The position numbers and the translations under genes are program-made. From Thermoproteota archaeon (GTDB lineage: Archaea; Thermoproteota; Methanomethylicia; Methanomethylicales; B66-G16): a stretch of DNA of 10,934 bases. Of the stretch, positions 1-7,693 are shown piece by piece; within the stretch, counting starts at the first letter, position 1; each line of letters starts with the position of its first letter. The stretch lies in contig QMQV01000049.1 in NCBI GenBank assembly GCA_003649085.1, forward strand, positions 1 through 10,934. The letters run 5' to 3'. The notes beneath the pieces are model-generated. The model did no database searches and had not been told where the DNA came from. It saw only the letters and a list, made by a program, of their open reading frames with translations.

Positions 1-2
1 AT

Positions 3-1124
3 GTTGAGGAGCTTGTCGAAAAAGCAGGGTTTAAGCTTGTTGAAGCCCGTGCTGGTGAAGCTTTTTGGGAAGCCGTTGAACTCTTTGGTCCTCCAGCTAG
101 GGATTATAGATGGTGCTGTAAGATTTGTAAGTTGATACCGATAGCTAGGGTTGTCAAAAGCAAATGGCCTAATGGCGCATTAAGCATTGTTGGGCAGAGA
201 GCATTTGAATCTCTTGAAAGAGCAGCTGGCCAAAAAGTTTGGAGGAATGTCTGGATACCTACGCTGCTCTCAATATCTCCTATTCAAGAGTGGAGTGCAT
301 TAGCTGTTTGGCTTCATATTTTCGATAAGAAGATCAAGGTTAATGAGCTATACTTTCACGGTTTTGATAGAATAGGGTGTTTTATGTGTCCAGCTAGTAG
401 GCTTTCAGAGTTTAAAGAGGTTGAAAAGCGAAGACCTGAAACTTGGGATCGTTGGAGAAGTTTTCTTGAAAAGTGGGCTAAAAAGGTTGGCTTGCCTAAA
501 GGATGGGTTGATTATGGCTTGTGGAGATGGCTTACAGATGCCTCAGCTAAGCTTACATTAGCTAGGTATGTTGGCGTTGAGTTGCCCAGATGGACTGAGG
601 TCTACTCTAAATGGTGCAATGTCAACATCTTAAAAACGGAAATTTCTGAGCACGAAGTTAAAGTCTTATTGAATGTGAAGTTTGATGTGAGAAAGCTACT
701 TCATCAATACCCAATAATCGCAAGAGAGGTTATTGAACATGATAGCACGTTGACCCTTAAGGCTGATCAAGTTAGTTATATGGTCATGGAGAACGGCGTC
801 TTAAGCGTAAAAGGGGATGGAGCCGTCTTAGAGGAAGCTATAGATTTACTTAAGCTTGTCTATAGGGAAATGTTCTGCGTTAAATGCGGCTCCTGTGAGC
901 TATGGTGTCCAAATGAAGCTATATCCATACGTGATGGAATTAAAGTTAATGTTGAAAAGTGTGGAAATTGTAGAGCTTGTATTGATGAATGCCCAGTATC
1001 AGATCAGCTTGTTGAGAAGCTTATTGTATCACTTATGCTTGGAAAGCAACTTGCTTGGCGAAGGCCTACTCGTAGACCTAAAGACATGTTAAAGAGCCTT
1101 GGCAGGGAAACTCGAGTCCTATAA
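3..1124 (+). CDS. CysH/PAPS-reductase-like protein with C-terminal 2x[4Fe-4S] ferredoxin domain (5' partial)
   Basis: The frame is open from the left edge, so the N-terminus, including the expected PP-loop, lies outside; 373 residues are visible. Near the start is R-W-C-C-x2-C (visible Cys38, 39, 42), followed by I-G-C-x2-C-P (Cys126, 129). This Cys-Cys...Cys-x2-Cys pattern resembles the iron-sulfur ligands of APS-reductase-type CysH enzymes. The C-terminus carries two ferredoxin motifs: Cys292/295/298/302 and Cys320/323/326/330, each C-x2-C-x2-C-x3-C-P. The usual catalytic ECGLH tail of assimilatory PAPS/APS reductases is not seen; the protein ends in a basic tail after the ferredoxin. Archaeal proteins with this order are usually annotated as phosphoadenosine phosphosulfate reductase family, but their substrate is largely unproven. 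A cytoplasmic reductase or sulfur-transfer enzyme fed by its own ferredoxin is a reasonable inference. The gene ends 6 bp from the convergent protease gene. The TTG at 132 is internal, not the start. Confidence 0.85.
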   Translation, partial: VEELVEKAGFKLVEARAGEAFWEAVELFGPPARDYRWCCKICKLIPIARVVKSKWPNGALSIVGQRAFESLERAAGQKVWRNVWIPTLLSISPIQEWSALAVWLHIFDKKIKVNELYFHGFDRIGCFMCPASRLSEFKEVEKRRPETWDRWRSFLEKWAKKVGLPKGWVDYGLWRWLTDASAKLTLARYVGVELPRWTEVYSKWCNVNILKTEISEHEVKVLLNVKFDVRKLLHQYPIIAREVIEHDSTLTLKADQVSYMVMENGVLSVKGDGAVLEEAIDLLKLVYREMFCVKCGSCELWCPNEAISIRDGIKVNVEKCGNCRACIDECPVSDQLVEKLIVSLMLGKQLAWRRPTRRPKDMLKSLGRETRVL

Positions 1125-1130
1125 TGCTCA

Positions 1131-1985
1131 TCAGCTTAAAGTTATCTTGTGAAGTTTAAGTAAGTCTGTTATAGATTCCACTTCCACAACCTTTATTGAA
1201 TATCCTTTGCTCTTCAAGTATTCTTGTAGGTTTACTACTTGATACTTATAAGATTTTATGGTTATCCATGGAACTGGCTTATAAATTACTGGTGTGAAAA
1301 TGGTGACGTCAGCTTGACCTTTTGGCACAGCGAAAATTTTAGCTCCTTCCTGAGCAGCAGCAATAGCTTTCTCTACGATACCTCCCACTTCTCCTATTTT
1401 ACCATTTGGAAGTATCGTGCCTGTCGCTACAATTGAATGGTTAAGCTGCTGATTTGAAAGAGCAGCCGTTATCAACGCGGTTAGCGTAGCGCCTGCTGAT
1501 GGTCCATCTACGATGTTGACTGATTTATTTGCTTCGATTACGATGTATAGATCGTAGTGGGATTTGCTTAGGTTTAGTAAGTTGCATGCCACGCTGAAAG
1601 CTGTTTCAGCTGAAGACTGGAGCTCTATTCCTATTAAAGGCTTCGTAGCTATGAAAACTCTTCCAGATCCGGGCTTTAGGTTCACATAAATCTTCATTAA
1701 CATCCCCTTGGGCTCTGACTTAGGACCCGCGTAGACCCCAGCGGCATAAAGCCAATGCCACTCAGACGGTATTGTTAAAGCTTCTTCGTATGTTTGTAAG
1801 CTTTTGTTGAGATGCTCAATCTGAGACTTTAAGTAGAGGTTTTCTTCTTCAAGAGCGTTTATTCTCTCTGAAAGCTCTTGTAAACTAGCTATGAGCTGGA
1901 TGTTTAGGTAAAGGCTCACAGCTAAGATTACTGCTAAAGCTATCAGGAGGTTCTTAGACTGATTTTCGCGCTTCTCGAACTCCAA
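1131..1985 (-). CDS. Membrane-anchored Lon-like (S16) serine protease, no ATPase domain
   Basis: This 284-residue protein has one N-terminal transmembrane segment (about residues 12-33), then a coiled-coil-like stretch (about 36-70), then a Lon-type proteolytic domain. The catalytic serine is visible in D-G-P-S-A-G (Ser163). A lysine sits 43 residues later in G-G-I-V-E-K (Lys206), the same spacing as Ser679/Lys722 in E. coli Lon, so the Ser-Lys dyad looks intact. There is no AAA+ module, unlike bacterial Lon or archaeal LonB, so it would have to act on already accessible substrates. With few positive charges before the helix and a long segment behind it, the protease domain may face outside; topology is inference. 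The start is TTG: an in-frame TAA lies 15 bp upstream and no ATG or GTG comes between. It is the last gene of the minus-strand group starting at 2733, separated by 67 bp from the membrane-protein gene. Confidence 0.88.
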   Translation of the reverse strand: MEFEKRENQSKNLLIALAVILAVSLYLNIQLIASLQELSERINALEEENLYLKSQIEHLNKSLQTYEEALTIPSEWHWLYAAGVYAGPKSEPKGMLMKIYVNLKPGSGRVFIATKPLIGIELQSSAETAFSVACNLLNLSKSHYDLYIVIEANKSVNIVDGPSAGATLTALITAALSNQQLNHSIVATGTILPNGKIGEVGGIVEKAIAAAQEGAKIFAVPKGQADVTIFTPVIYKPVPWITIKSYKYQVVNLQEYLKSKGYSIKVVEVESITDLLKLHKITLS

Positions 1986-2052
1986 GGGTACCAGCCAGTT
2001 TTAAGCTACATGAGGAAGCTGATAAATCTACGGGTTTACATAGCCCTGTTTA

Positions 2053-2421
2053 CTAACGAACACCAAAGTACTCCTTGACATAAGGTCTAAACAGGTAGTA
2101 AACTACTATGAAGTATATTATCGCTGATATCACGTTAAAGGTAAGTGCGCTTGAAATTAAGCCTATTAACGAGAAGATGAGAGTTAAAAACCATGTCCAT
2201 CTCATACCAAACCAAAGCCCATATGCTAAAATCAAGTTTATTGCCCCTAAGATCATGAAGAAGACAGCAATATATATCATGGGTAAGTGTACGAAAGCTG
2301 GCTTGATAGCGTATGGGGGTATTGTCACAAAAGCTACTGAGAGAGCAAATGAAAATCCGAGAAGCAGAATGCCAGATATCGCTATTAAAATGGATAACAA
2401 TGTTACGCCGAATGGTCTCAC
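2053..2421 (-). CDS. Small four-helix membrane protein, function unknown
   Basis: 122 residues, very hydrophobic, with four predicted membrane segments at about 7-33, 47-71, 75-94 and 95-111, and a short charged C-terminal end. The opening (R-P-F-G-V-T followed by a hydrophobic helix with an S-G-I-L turn) resembles a widespread group of small prokaryotic membrane proteins beginning R-P-x-G-V-T that have no assigned function. No catalytic or transport motif is visible. Translation starts at GTG, only 6 bp behind the stop of the acetyltransferase gene, so the two genes are almost certainly co-transcribed and may be translationally coupled. The gene is real because the hydrophobic helix pattern fills this frame, while the opposite-strand frame at the same place gives a low-complexity shadow. 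Confidence 0.8.
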   Translation of the reverse strand: MRPFGVTLLSILIAISGILLLGFSFALSVAFVTIPPYAIKPAFVHLPMIYIAVFFMILGAINLILAYGLWFGMRWTWFLTLIFSLIGLISSALTFNVISAIIYFIVVYYLFRPYVKEYFGVR

Positions 2422-2427
2422 ATGTCA

Positions 2428-2733
2428 TCACGCCTGTTCAAATAAATTGCTTAGCTCTGGATGCTTATTGAGATAGTGTCTCGCGAAAGAACATACGGGG
2501 ATGATTTTCAAGTTTCTCTCCTTAGCATATGACACAGCAGCCTCCATGAGCTTTGTAGCTAAACCTCTACCTCTATATTCCTCAGGAGTATATGCTTCGT
2601 TTATGAGCATCTTGCTTTCGTTGACGCTATACCTTAGAAAAGCATATTTGCCAGGAGCAAGCCTGATGAAGATCAAGCCTTGCGATTCCCTAATTATTGG
2701 CTTGTAAGTTGATTCTTGATTCCTGGCACTCAT
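2428..2733 (-). CDS. Small GNAT-family N-acetyltransferase (YjdJ/NATD1-like)
   Basis: A 101-residue single-domain acetyltransferase of the short GCN5-related type (COG2388 group). Visible hallmarks are the acetyl-CoA pyrophosphate-binding motif R-G-R-G-L-A at residues 54-59, preceded by Y-T-P-E-E-Y. The C-terminal P-V-C-S-F block at 79-83 is followed by H-Y-L-N-K-H-P-E, where the family has a conserved cysteine (Cys81 here). The length matches the family, which runs about 90-110 residues. The substrate is not known for the family as a whole; an amine or protein N-terminus/lysine is possible. It starts with ATG at 2733, is first in the minus-strand group, and is 6 bp ahead of the membrane-protein gene. 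It lies divergent to the zinc-ribbon gene with 86 bp between them. Confidence 0.9.
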   Translation of the reverse strand: MSARNQESTYKPIIRESQGLIFIRLAPGKYAFLRYSVNESKMLINEAYTPEEYRGRGLATKLMEAAVSYAKERNLKIIPVCSFARHYLNKHPELSNLFEQA

Positions 2734-2819
2734 TACTAGTCAAGCTATGAGATAAGCTTGATAAAGTTAATAAGATTTCTAGTGTTGAGTTCTAAATTGA
2801 AGGATAAGGTGGTTAAACC
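2734..2819. promoter_or_regulatory. Divergent intergenic promoter region (acetyltransferase / zinc ribbon)
   Basis: The 86 bp gap separates two divergent starts. An AT-rich stretch at 2764-2773 (aagttaataa) could act as TATA box on the minus strand for the acetyltransferase (about 35 bp before its ATG) and on the plus strand for the zinc-ribbon gene (about 50 bp before its TTG, giving a leader of roughly 20 nt). The assignment rests on spacing and composition only. Confidence 0.3.
2806..2814 (+). promoter_or_regulatory. Ribosome binding site deciding the TTG start at 2820
   Basis: AAGGTGGTT sits 5-7 bp before the TTG at 2820 and matches the archaeal Shine-Dalgarno core GGTG. No ATG is available in the frame near this point, so the site supports the TTG start. 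Confidence 0.55.
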
Positions 2820-3011
2820 TTGGCTGTGAGAAGATTTTCCTCTGGCAGGTCTAAGCCCATTAAATGTCCCGTTTGCGGCTATGAGTTTTCATTAGTGTAC
2901 TCGAGAGCCGTAGCGTGCGCTGGTTGCCAAATGTCAGTTTACGGCTGTAACCTAGTTAAGTGCCCTAGATGTGGACATGAATTTTCTGAAGCTGATGCCT
3001 ATAGCTCCTAA
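2820..3011 (+). CDS. Seven-cysteine zinc-ribbon peptide
   Basis: A 63-residue protein with cysteines at 16, 19, 33, 36, 43, 48 and 51. The layout is C-P-x-C-G-Y-E-F, then C-x2-C, a lone Cys43, and C-P-x-C-G-H-E-F. The two CPxCG knuckles form a typical treble-clef/zinc-ribbon metal site. The central C-x2-C plus Cys43 could hold a second metal, though a set of seven cysteines leaves one site incomplete unless another ligand is used. The arrangement recalls small zinc-ribbon proteins found beside archaeal and thermophile FeoA/FeoB iron-transport genes, but no feo gene is in this window. It starts with TTG supported by an upstream AAGGTGG. The RACo-type activator follows after 86 bp that include a likely terminator and a new TATA box, so the two may be separately transcribed. 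Function is unknown. Confidence 0.8.
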   Translation: MAVRRFSSGRSKPIKCPVCGYEFSLVYSRAVACAGCQMSVYGCNLVKCPRCGHEFSEADAYSS

Positions 3012-3017
3012 GTTGAA

Positions 3018-3036
3018 TTGCTTTTTCTTAATTTTG
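3018..3036 (+). terminator. T-rich stretch after the zinc-ribbon gene
   Basis: Just past the zinc-ribbon stop the plus strand runs through two T-tracts (ctttttc and aatttt). Archaeal RNA polymerase can terminate at such tracts without a hairpin. It is short, so the call is weak. Confidence 0.3.
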
Positions 3037-3045
3037 TGCACTGAA

Positions 3046-3062
3046 ACATTATTTTTATTAAT
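3046..3062 (+). promoter_or_regulatory. Candidate TATA box/BRE for the RACo-type gene
   Basis: A purine-rich gaaac at 3043-3047 is followed by TTTTTATTA at 3052-3060. Transcription would begin near 3082, leaving a leader of about 16 nt that contains a purine-rich Shine-Dalgarno-like AGAAGGG at 3084-3090 before the ATG at 3098. The spacing fits an archaeal BRE/TATA promoter. Confidence 0.45.
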
Positions 3063-3097
3063 TTGGAGCTCGAAGTAGGGAGAAGAAGGGTTTTTCC

Positions 3098-5017
3098 ATG
3101 GAGTCTGAACACGTTAGCGTAGTTTTTCAACCTGATGGTAAGCGAGCGTTAGTGCCTAGAGGCTCTACGATATTAGACGCTGCTATGAAAGTTGGAGTTG
3201 ACATCTCTAACATATGTAGGGGGCTTGGCGTATGTGGCAAGTGCCAAGTTGTCATAATCGAGGGAACTGAAAACCTTTCTCCACTAACTGATTCTGAAAA
3301 ACATCATTTAAGTGAGGAGAAACTGATCTTAGGGTATAGGCTTGGTTGTCAAGCCAAGGTCTTTGGGGACATCGTAGTTAAAGTTCCTGAAGCGAGTAGA
3401 ACCGGTAGGCAAAAGCTCGTGGTTATGGGTATTGAACCCTCTGTGCCTCTTAACCCTGCTGTTAAGAAGGTCTTTGTTGAAATGGCTAAGCCAAGCCTTG
3501 AAGACCCTAGAGCAGATGACGTGAGGTTACTTGAAGAGCTAGCTAAGCGGGGATTTCAAAGTGTCTTGTTGAGTTATAGAGTGCTTGAAAAGCTTCCTCA
3601 AGTTTTAAGAGAAGGCGATTGGAAGGTTACAGCAGTTTTATGGATGGATAAGCTAATCGACGTTGAACCAGGTGATACGAGAAGGGAGAACTACGGCATT
3701 GGAGTAGATATTGGAACTACTAAGCTAGCGGTGTTTTTAGTTAACTTAAATGATGGGACGCTTCTATACCCTGTGGGCATGATGAATCCGCAGATACCTT
3801 ACGGAGAAGATGTAATGTCTAGAATTTCATATGCTATGCAAGGGAAAGACCATCTGAAACGATTACAAGAAGCTGTTGTAGAGGGCATAAACCAGCTGAT
3901 AGATGAGGCGACAAAGATAGCAGGCATTAACAAAGAGCACATATACGAAGTAGTTGTCGTAGGAAACACTGCAATGCACCATCTGTTTTTGGGGATAGAT
4001 CCCCAGTTCGTTGGAAGGGCACCTTATCCTGCTGCAGTAGGAAGATCGGTGGATGTGCCAGCTGAAAAACTGAATATAGCGATTAATCGGTCAGGAAATG
4101 TCCACGTGTTACCTAATGTGGCGGGGTTTGTTGGAGCAGATGCGATAGGAGATATTCTGGCGTCTGAACTTCATAAGAAAGAGAAGCTGGCGATGGTAAT
4201 GGATGTTGGGACAAACACGGAGTTCATGTTGGGCAATAAGGATGTTATTTACACTTGCTCCACAGCATCGGGACCTGCTTTTGAAGGGGCGCATATAAAG
4301 CACGGTATGAGAGCAGCTACAGGTGCTATTGAGAAGGTGAAGATAGATCCAGAGACCTTTGACCCAGAGTACAAGACCGTAGACGATGCGAAGCCTAGAG
4401 GAATTTGCGGTTCAGGGATAATAGACGTTATAGCTGAGATGTTGAAGGTTGGATTAATAGATACAAGCGGAAGGATTCAGCAGGGAAAGACCAAAAGAGT
4501 TAGGCGGGGACCCCACGGGCTTGAATACGTCTTAGCTTGGAAGGAGGAAACAGCGTTAAGGGAAGAAGATATCGTGATAACACAGGAGGATATACGGGAA
4601 ATTCAAAAGGCAAAAGCTGCTATGCACGCTGGAGCAGTGATTTTAATGAATAAGATGGGGGTTACTGAGCACGACTTAAGCGAGTTTATCGTAGCTGGAG
4701 CTTTTGGAAGCTATATTGATCCTGAAAGCGCCATGACTATAGGCATGATGCCGGAGCTGCCATTAGAGAAGGTGAAATTTGTTGGGAATACCGCTGGTTC
4801 TGGCGCTAGGCTTTGCTTAAAGTCTTTGGAAGCAAGACGCGAGGCACAAGAAATAGCTGATAAGGTAAAATATGTTGAACTCGCGATAGAGCCTTCCTTT
4901 GAAGAAGAGTACGTGAACTCAATGTATTTGCCGTATGCTGATCCAAGTAAATATCCTAGGGTTATGAGCATGATTAAGGCGCCAATAACCTTGAGGAGAT
5001 ACGTTAAGCATCGCTAA
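3098..5017 (+). CDS. RACo-type reductive activator of corrinoid proteins ([2Fe-2S] + ASKHA ATPase)
   Basis: The 639 residues match the acetogen-type activator in length and order. An N-terminal plant-type [2Fe-2S] ferredoxin domain has cysteines 40, 46, 49 and 84 (C-x5-C-x2-C-x34-C). A linker domain (about 100-195) follows, then an ASKHA ATPase of the DUF4445 type. ATPase motifs are phosphate-1 G-V-D-I-G-T-T-K (202-209), V-V-G-N-T-A-M-H-H (287-295), phosphate-2 D-V-G-T-N-T-E-F (369-376), C-S-T-A-S-G-P-A-F-E-G (387-397) and the adenosine motif V-A-G-A-F-G (532-537). Such proteins use ATP to push an electron from a low-potential donor onto inactive Co(II) corrinoid, restoring methyl-accepting Co(I). 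The methanogen counterpart RamA instead carries C-terminal 4Fe-4S motifs, which are absent here. The partner corrinoid protein (CFeSP or a methyltransferase) is not in the window. The unknown 5036 gene follows 18 bp behind in the same frame. Confidence 0.93.
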   Translation: MESEHVSVVFQPDGKRALVPRGSTILDAAMKVGVDISNICRGLGVCGKCQVVIIEGTENLSPLTDSEKHHLSEEKLILGYRLGCQAKVFGDIVVKVPEASRTGRQKLVVMGIEPSVPLNPAVKKVFVEMAKPSLEDPRADDVRLLEELAKRGFQSVLLSYRVLEKLPQVLREGDWKVTAVLWMDKLIDVEPGDTRRENYGIGVDIGTTKLAVFLVNLNDGTLLYPVGMMNPQIPYGEDVMSRISYAMQGKDHLKRLQEAVVEGINQLIDEATKIAGINKEHIYEVVVVGNTAMHHLFLGIDPQFVGRAPYPAAVGRSVDVPAEKLNIAINRSGNVHVLPNVAGFVGADAIGDILASELHKKEKLAMVMDVGTNTEFMLGNKDVIYTCSTASGPAFEGAHIKHGMRAATGAIEKVKIDPETFDPEYKTVDDAKPRGICGSGIIDVIAEMLKVGLIDTSGRIQQGKTKRVRRGPHGLEYVLAWKEETALREEDIVITQEDIREIQKAKAAMHAGAVILMNKMGVTEHDLSEFIVAGAFGSYIDPESAMTIGMMPELPLEKVKFVGNTAGSGARLCLKSLEARREAQEIADKVKYVELAIEPSFEEEYVNSMYLPYADPSKYPRVMSMIKAPITLRRYVKHR

Positions 5018-5035
5018 GCTCCACTAGCCTTAACT

Positions 5036-5647
5036 TTGGGGTTATTTCTTTTTTATTCACGAGCAAACTTGTCATCAAAAGTGTTGGAAAACGTTATTAA
5101 GCAACTTAAAGAAGTGCCTGGGGTTGTAGACGTAATTGTCTTAGCAAGAGACAACATAGAAGCTATCTACGCTCTTGAAGAAGAAGCTGAGAAGAAAATT
5201 ATGATGGGTTTTGCCAAGGGACTTAACCTAGGTGTTAGAGAGGCGCTAAAGAGAAGCCACGTGTTAGCTGCGATAACTGATATGAACTTTAACTGGGGAG
5301 ATAAACCTGTTGTAAAAATGGTGATAGGAGAGGAAGTTGTAGGAGAGGAAGTTAGAGATTCAAGGCTTCTTGAAGAGTACAGAAGACGCGGCAACTTAGT
5401 TTTAGGAAACTTCGTAATTTACAGGGATAAGGTTAAGTCAATTAGAGAGCGTGGAAAAGAATGTTGCGTATTGCTACTTCCCTTAGAGCTTTCAAAGCCT
5501 GTACGTGTGGAAAACGTAATCAACGTTGTTGTTGGAAGCCCATCACCTCCAGCTGATCTATTCATTAAGAGATTATTTAATAACCCAGAGTTTTTTAAGG
5601 CAGGTTACGGAACTATTGTAGTTGGATTTGACGTCTTAAAGCCTTAG
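5036..5647 (+). CDS. Unrecognised 203-residue protein behind the RACo-type gene
   Basis: I do not recognise this protein. It looks soluble, with no signal peptide or clear membrane helix. Alternating strands and helices suggest an alpha/beta fold: an opening strand L-F-L-F-Y-S, a strand V-V-D-V-I-V-L-A near 30-37, a Glu-rich helix near 40-56, and a G-x-V-R-E-A-L helix near 65-72. Its only cysteines are the adjacent pair Cys143-Cys144, inside a strand. A tandem IGEEV-VGEEV sits at 97-106. The start must be near the TTG at 5036: the frame upstream runs only 18 bp back to the RACo stop codon, with no ATG or GTG. No Shine-Dalgarno is visible. The tight same-strand spacing implies co-transcription with the corrinoid activator, hence a possible role in the same process; that is inference from position only. 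Confidence 0.75.
   Translation: MGLFLFYSRANLSSKVLENVIKQLKEVPGVVDVIVLARDNIEAIYALEEEAEKKIMMGFAKGLNLGVREALKRSHVLAAITDMNFNWGDKPVVKMVIGEEVVGEEVRDSRLLEEYRRRGNLVLGNFVIYRDKVKSIRERGKECCVLLLPLELSKPVRVENVINVVVGSPSPPADLFIKRLFNNPEFFKAGYGTIVVGFDVLKP
5324..5353 (+). repeat. Two-copy 15-bp in-frame tandem repeat
   Basis: Positions 5324-5338 and 5339-5353 are 15-bp units differing at one base (ATA versus GTA in the first codon; the rest reads GGA GAG GAA GTT). They encode I-G-E-E-V and V-G-E-E-V inside the unrecognised 203-residue protein. The near-identity at DNA level suggests a recent duplication. Confidence 0.8.
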
Positions 5648-5654
5648 CTTAACA

Positions 5655-5668
5655 ACAGCTTATTAAAT
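5655..5668 (+). promoter_or_regulatory. Candidate TATA box for the HTH-ACT regulator
   Basis: CTTATTAAA at 5659-5667 lies about 35 bp before the ATG at 5698. Transcription would start near 5688-5690 and leave a leader under 10 nt, consistent with a (nearly) leaderless archaeal message. This suggests the regulator starts a new transcript rather than depending on the RACo operon. Confidence 0.4.
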
Positions 5669-5697
5669 GGCTAAAGCCTTAGGTATTTTGAGCAAGT

Positions 5698-6201
5698 ATG
5701 TGGAAGATGATTGAACAGCATTTCCGAGATTCCCCTGCTAAGCTTAAGGTTTTAAGATCTTTTGTCGAGCTTGGTTTGAGAGTTGAAGAAAACGGAAAGG
5801 TGTATCTTGGAGATATCGAGGTGCCTGATACTAAGATAGCTAGAGCGGTTGGTGTAGATAGGAGAGTTGTTAAGGAGGCTGTTAAAGCTGTATTGAATAA
5901 CCACTCCCTTAAGAAGATTTTTAAGAGCCTTAAGCCAGCCGGAGCAATGTTGAGGGATGTCGCACCTTTGCTAGGCTATGGAGTAGTTGAAATTCGAGCT
6001 AAACCAGATGCTGTAGGCATAATAGCCGAGGCTAGCACGTTAATAGCTAAGGAGGGTATTAGCATTAGACAAATAATCGCGGAAGACCCGGAGCTTTACC
6101 CTGACCCTAAGTTAATCATTATAACCGATAAACCATTGCCAGGAGATATAATCTCTAAGTTCTTGAAAATACCGACAGTTAAACAGGTGACTATATCTTA
6201 A
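5698..6201 (+). CDS. HTH-ACT domain regulator (amino-acid metabolism regulator type, COG2150-like)
   Basis: 167 residues in two parts. Residues about 12-70 form a helix-turn-helix-like region: I-E-V-P-D-T-K-I-A-R-A-V-G-V-D-R-R-V-V-K gives the recognition helix near 45-60. Residues about 95-166 form an ACT domain (strand V-V-E-I-R-A, helix with A-S-T-L-I-A, then I-S-I-R-Q-I-I-A-E-D and a closing strand V-K-Q-V-T-I-S). ACT domains usually bind an amino acid and pass the signal to a linked domain. Archaeal proteins of this build are annotated as predicted regulators of amino-acid metabolism; neither target nor ligand can be read from the sequence. It starts with ATG behind a TATA-like box. The Cys-rich Rossmann-like gene follows within about 10 bp, so the two form an operon. 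Confidence 0.85.
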   Translation: MWKMIEQHFRDSPAKLKVLRSFVELGLRVEENGKVYLGDIEVPDTKIARAVGVDRRVVKEAVKAVLNNHSLKKIFKSLKPAGAMLRDVAPLLGYGVVEIRAKPDAVGIIAEASTLIAKEGISIRQIIAEDPELYPDPKLIIITDKPLPGDIISKFLKIPTVKQVTIS

Positions 6202-6205
6202 GGTG
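6201..6205 (+). promoter_or_regulatory. Shine-Dalgarno AGGTG favouring the TTG start at 6212
   Basis: AGGTG begins on the last base of the upstream gene's TAA and lies 6 bp before a TTG at 6212. The GTG at 6203 is inside the site and so is an unlikely start. The ATG at 6227 has no site at good distance. Confidence 0.5.
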
Positions 6206-6211
6206 TTAAGC

Positions 6212-7630
<1,419 letters not shown>

Positions 7631-7643
7631 TTAGAAGTTGAGC

Positions 7644-7654
7644 GATATATATCC
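7644..7654 (-). promoter_or_regulatory. Candidate TATA box for tpiA
   Basis: On the minus strand GGATATATATC lies 35-45 bp before the ATG at 7609. The predicted transcription start is near 7622, with a leader of about 13 nt. The alternating AT run stands out from its surroundings. It suggests tpiA has its own promoter although the OCD-family gene lies just upstream on the same strand. Confidence 0.5.
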
Positions 7655-7693
7655 TTATAATCTTCTAATCTCATTTTTTTTCTCTCTGTAATC

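Noticed and set aside
856..1092. Second plus-strand frame within the ferredoxin region of the CysH-like gene.
   Set aside because: The other frame carries eight ferredoxin cysteines in proper spacing; this one is an out-of-frame shadow.
2034..2053. Two direct GTTTAC copies with 14-bp spacing between the protease and membrane-protein genes.
   Set aside because: Six-base matches in AT-rich DNA are expected by chance, and no further copies or symmetry are seen.
2424..2433. GTGATGA on the minus strand, resembling a C box of an archaeal C/D guide RNA.
   Set aside because: It spans the stop of the acetyltransferase gene and the site before the next start. No D, C' and D' boxes at proper spacing were found.
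2108..2476. Plus-strand open frame of 122 codons opposite the membrane-protein gene.
   Set aside because: Its translation has no domain pattern, while the minus-strand frame gives four clean membrane helices and a recognisable opening.
4711..4971. Minus-strand open frame opposite the 3' part of the RACo-type gene.
   Set aside because: Ser-rich shadow of strongly conserved ASKHA coding sequence on the other strand.
7670..7686. T-run (tttttttt) between tpiA and the OCD-family gene considered as a terminator.
   Set aside because: The T-run is on the plus strand, but both flanking genes are on the minus strand, where it reads as A, so it cannot end their transcripts.
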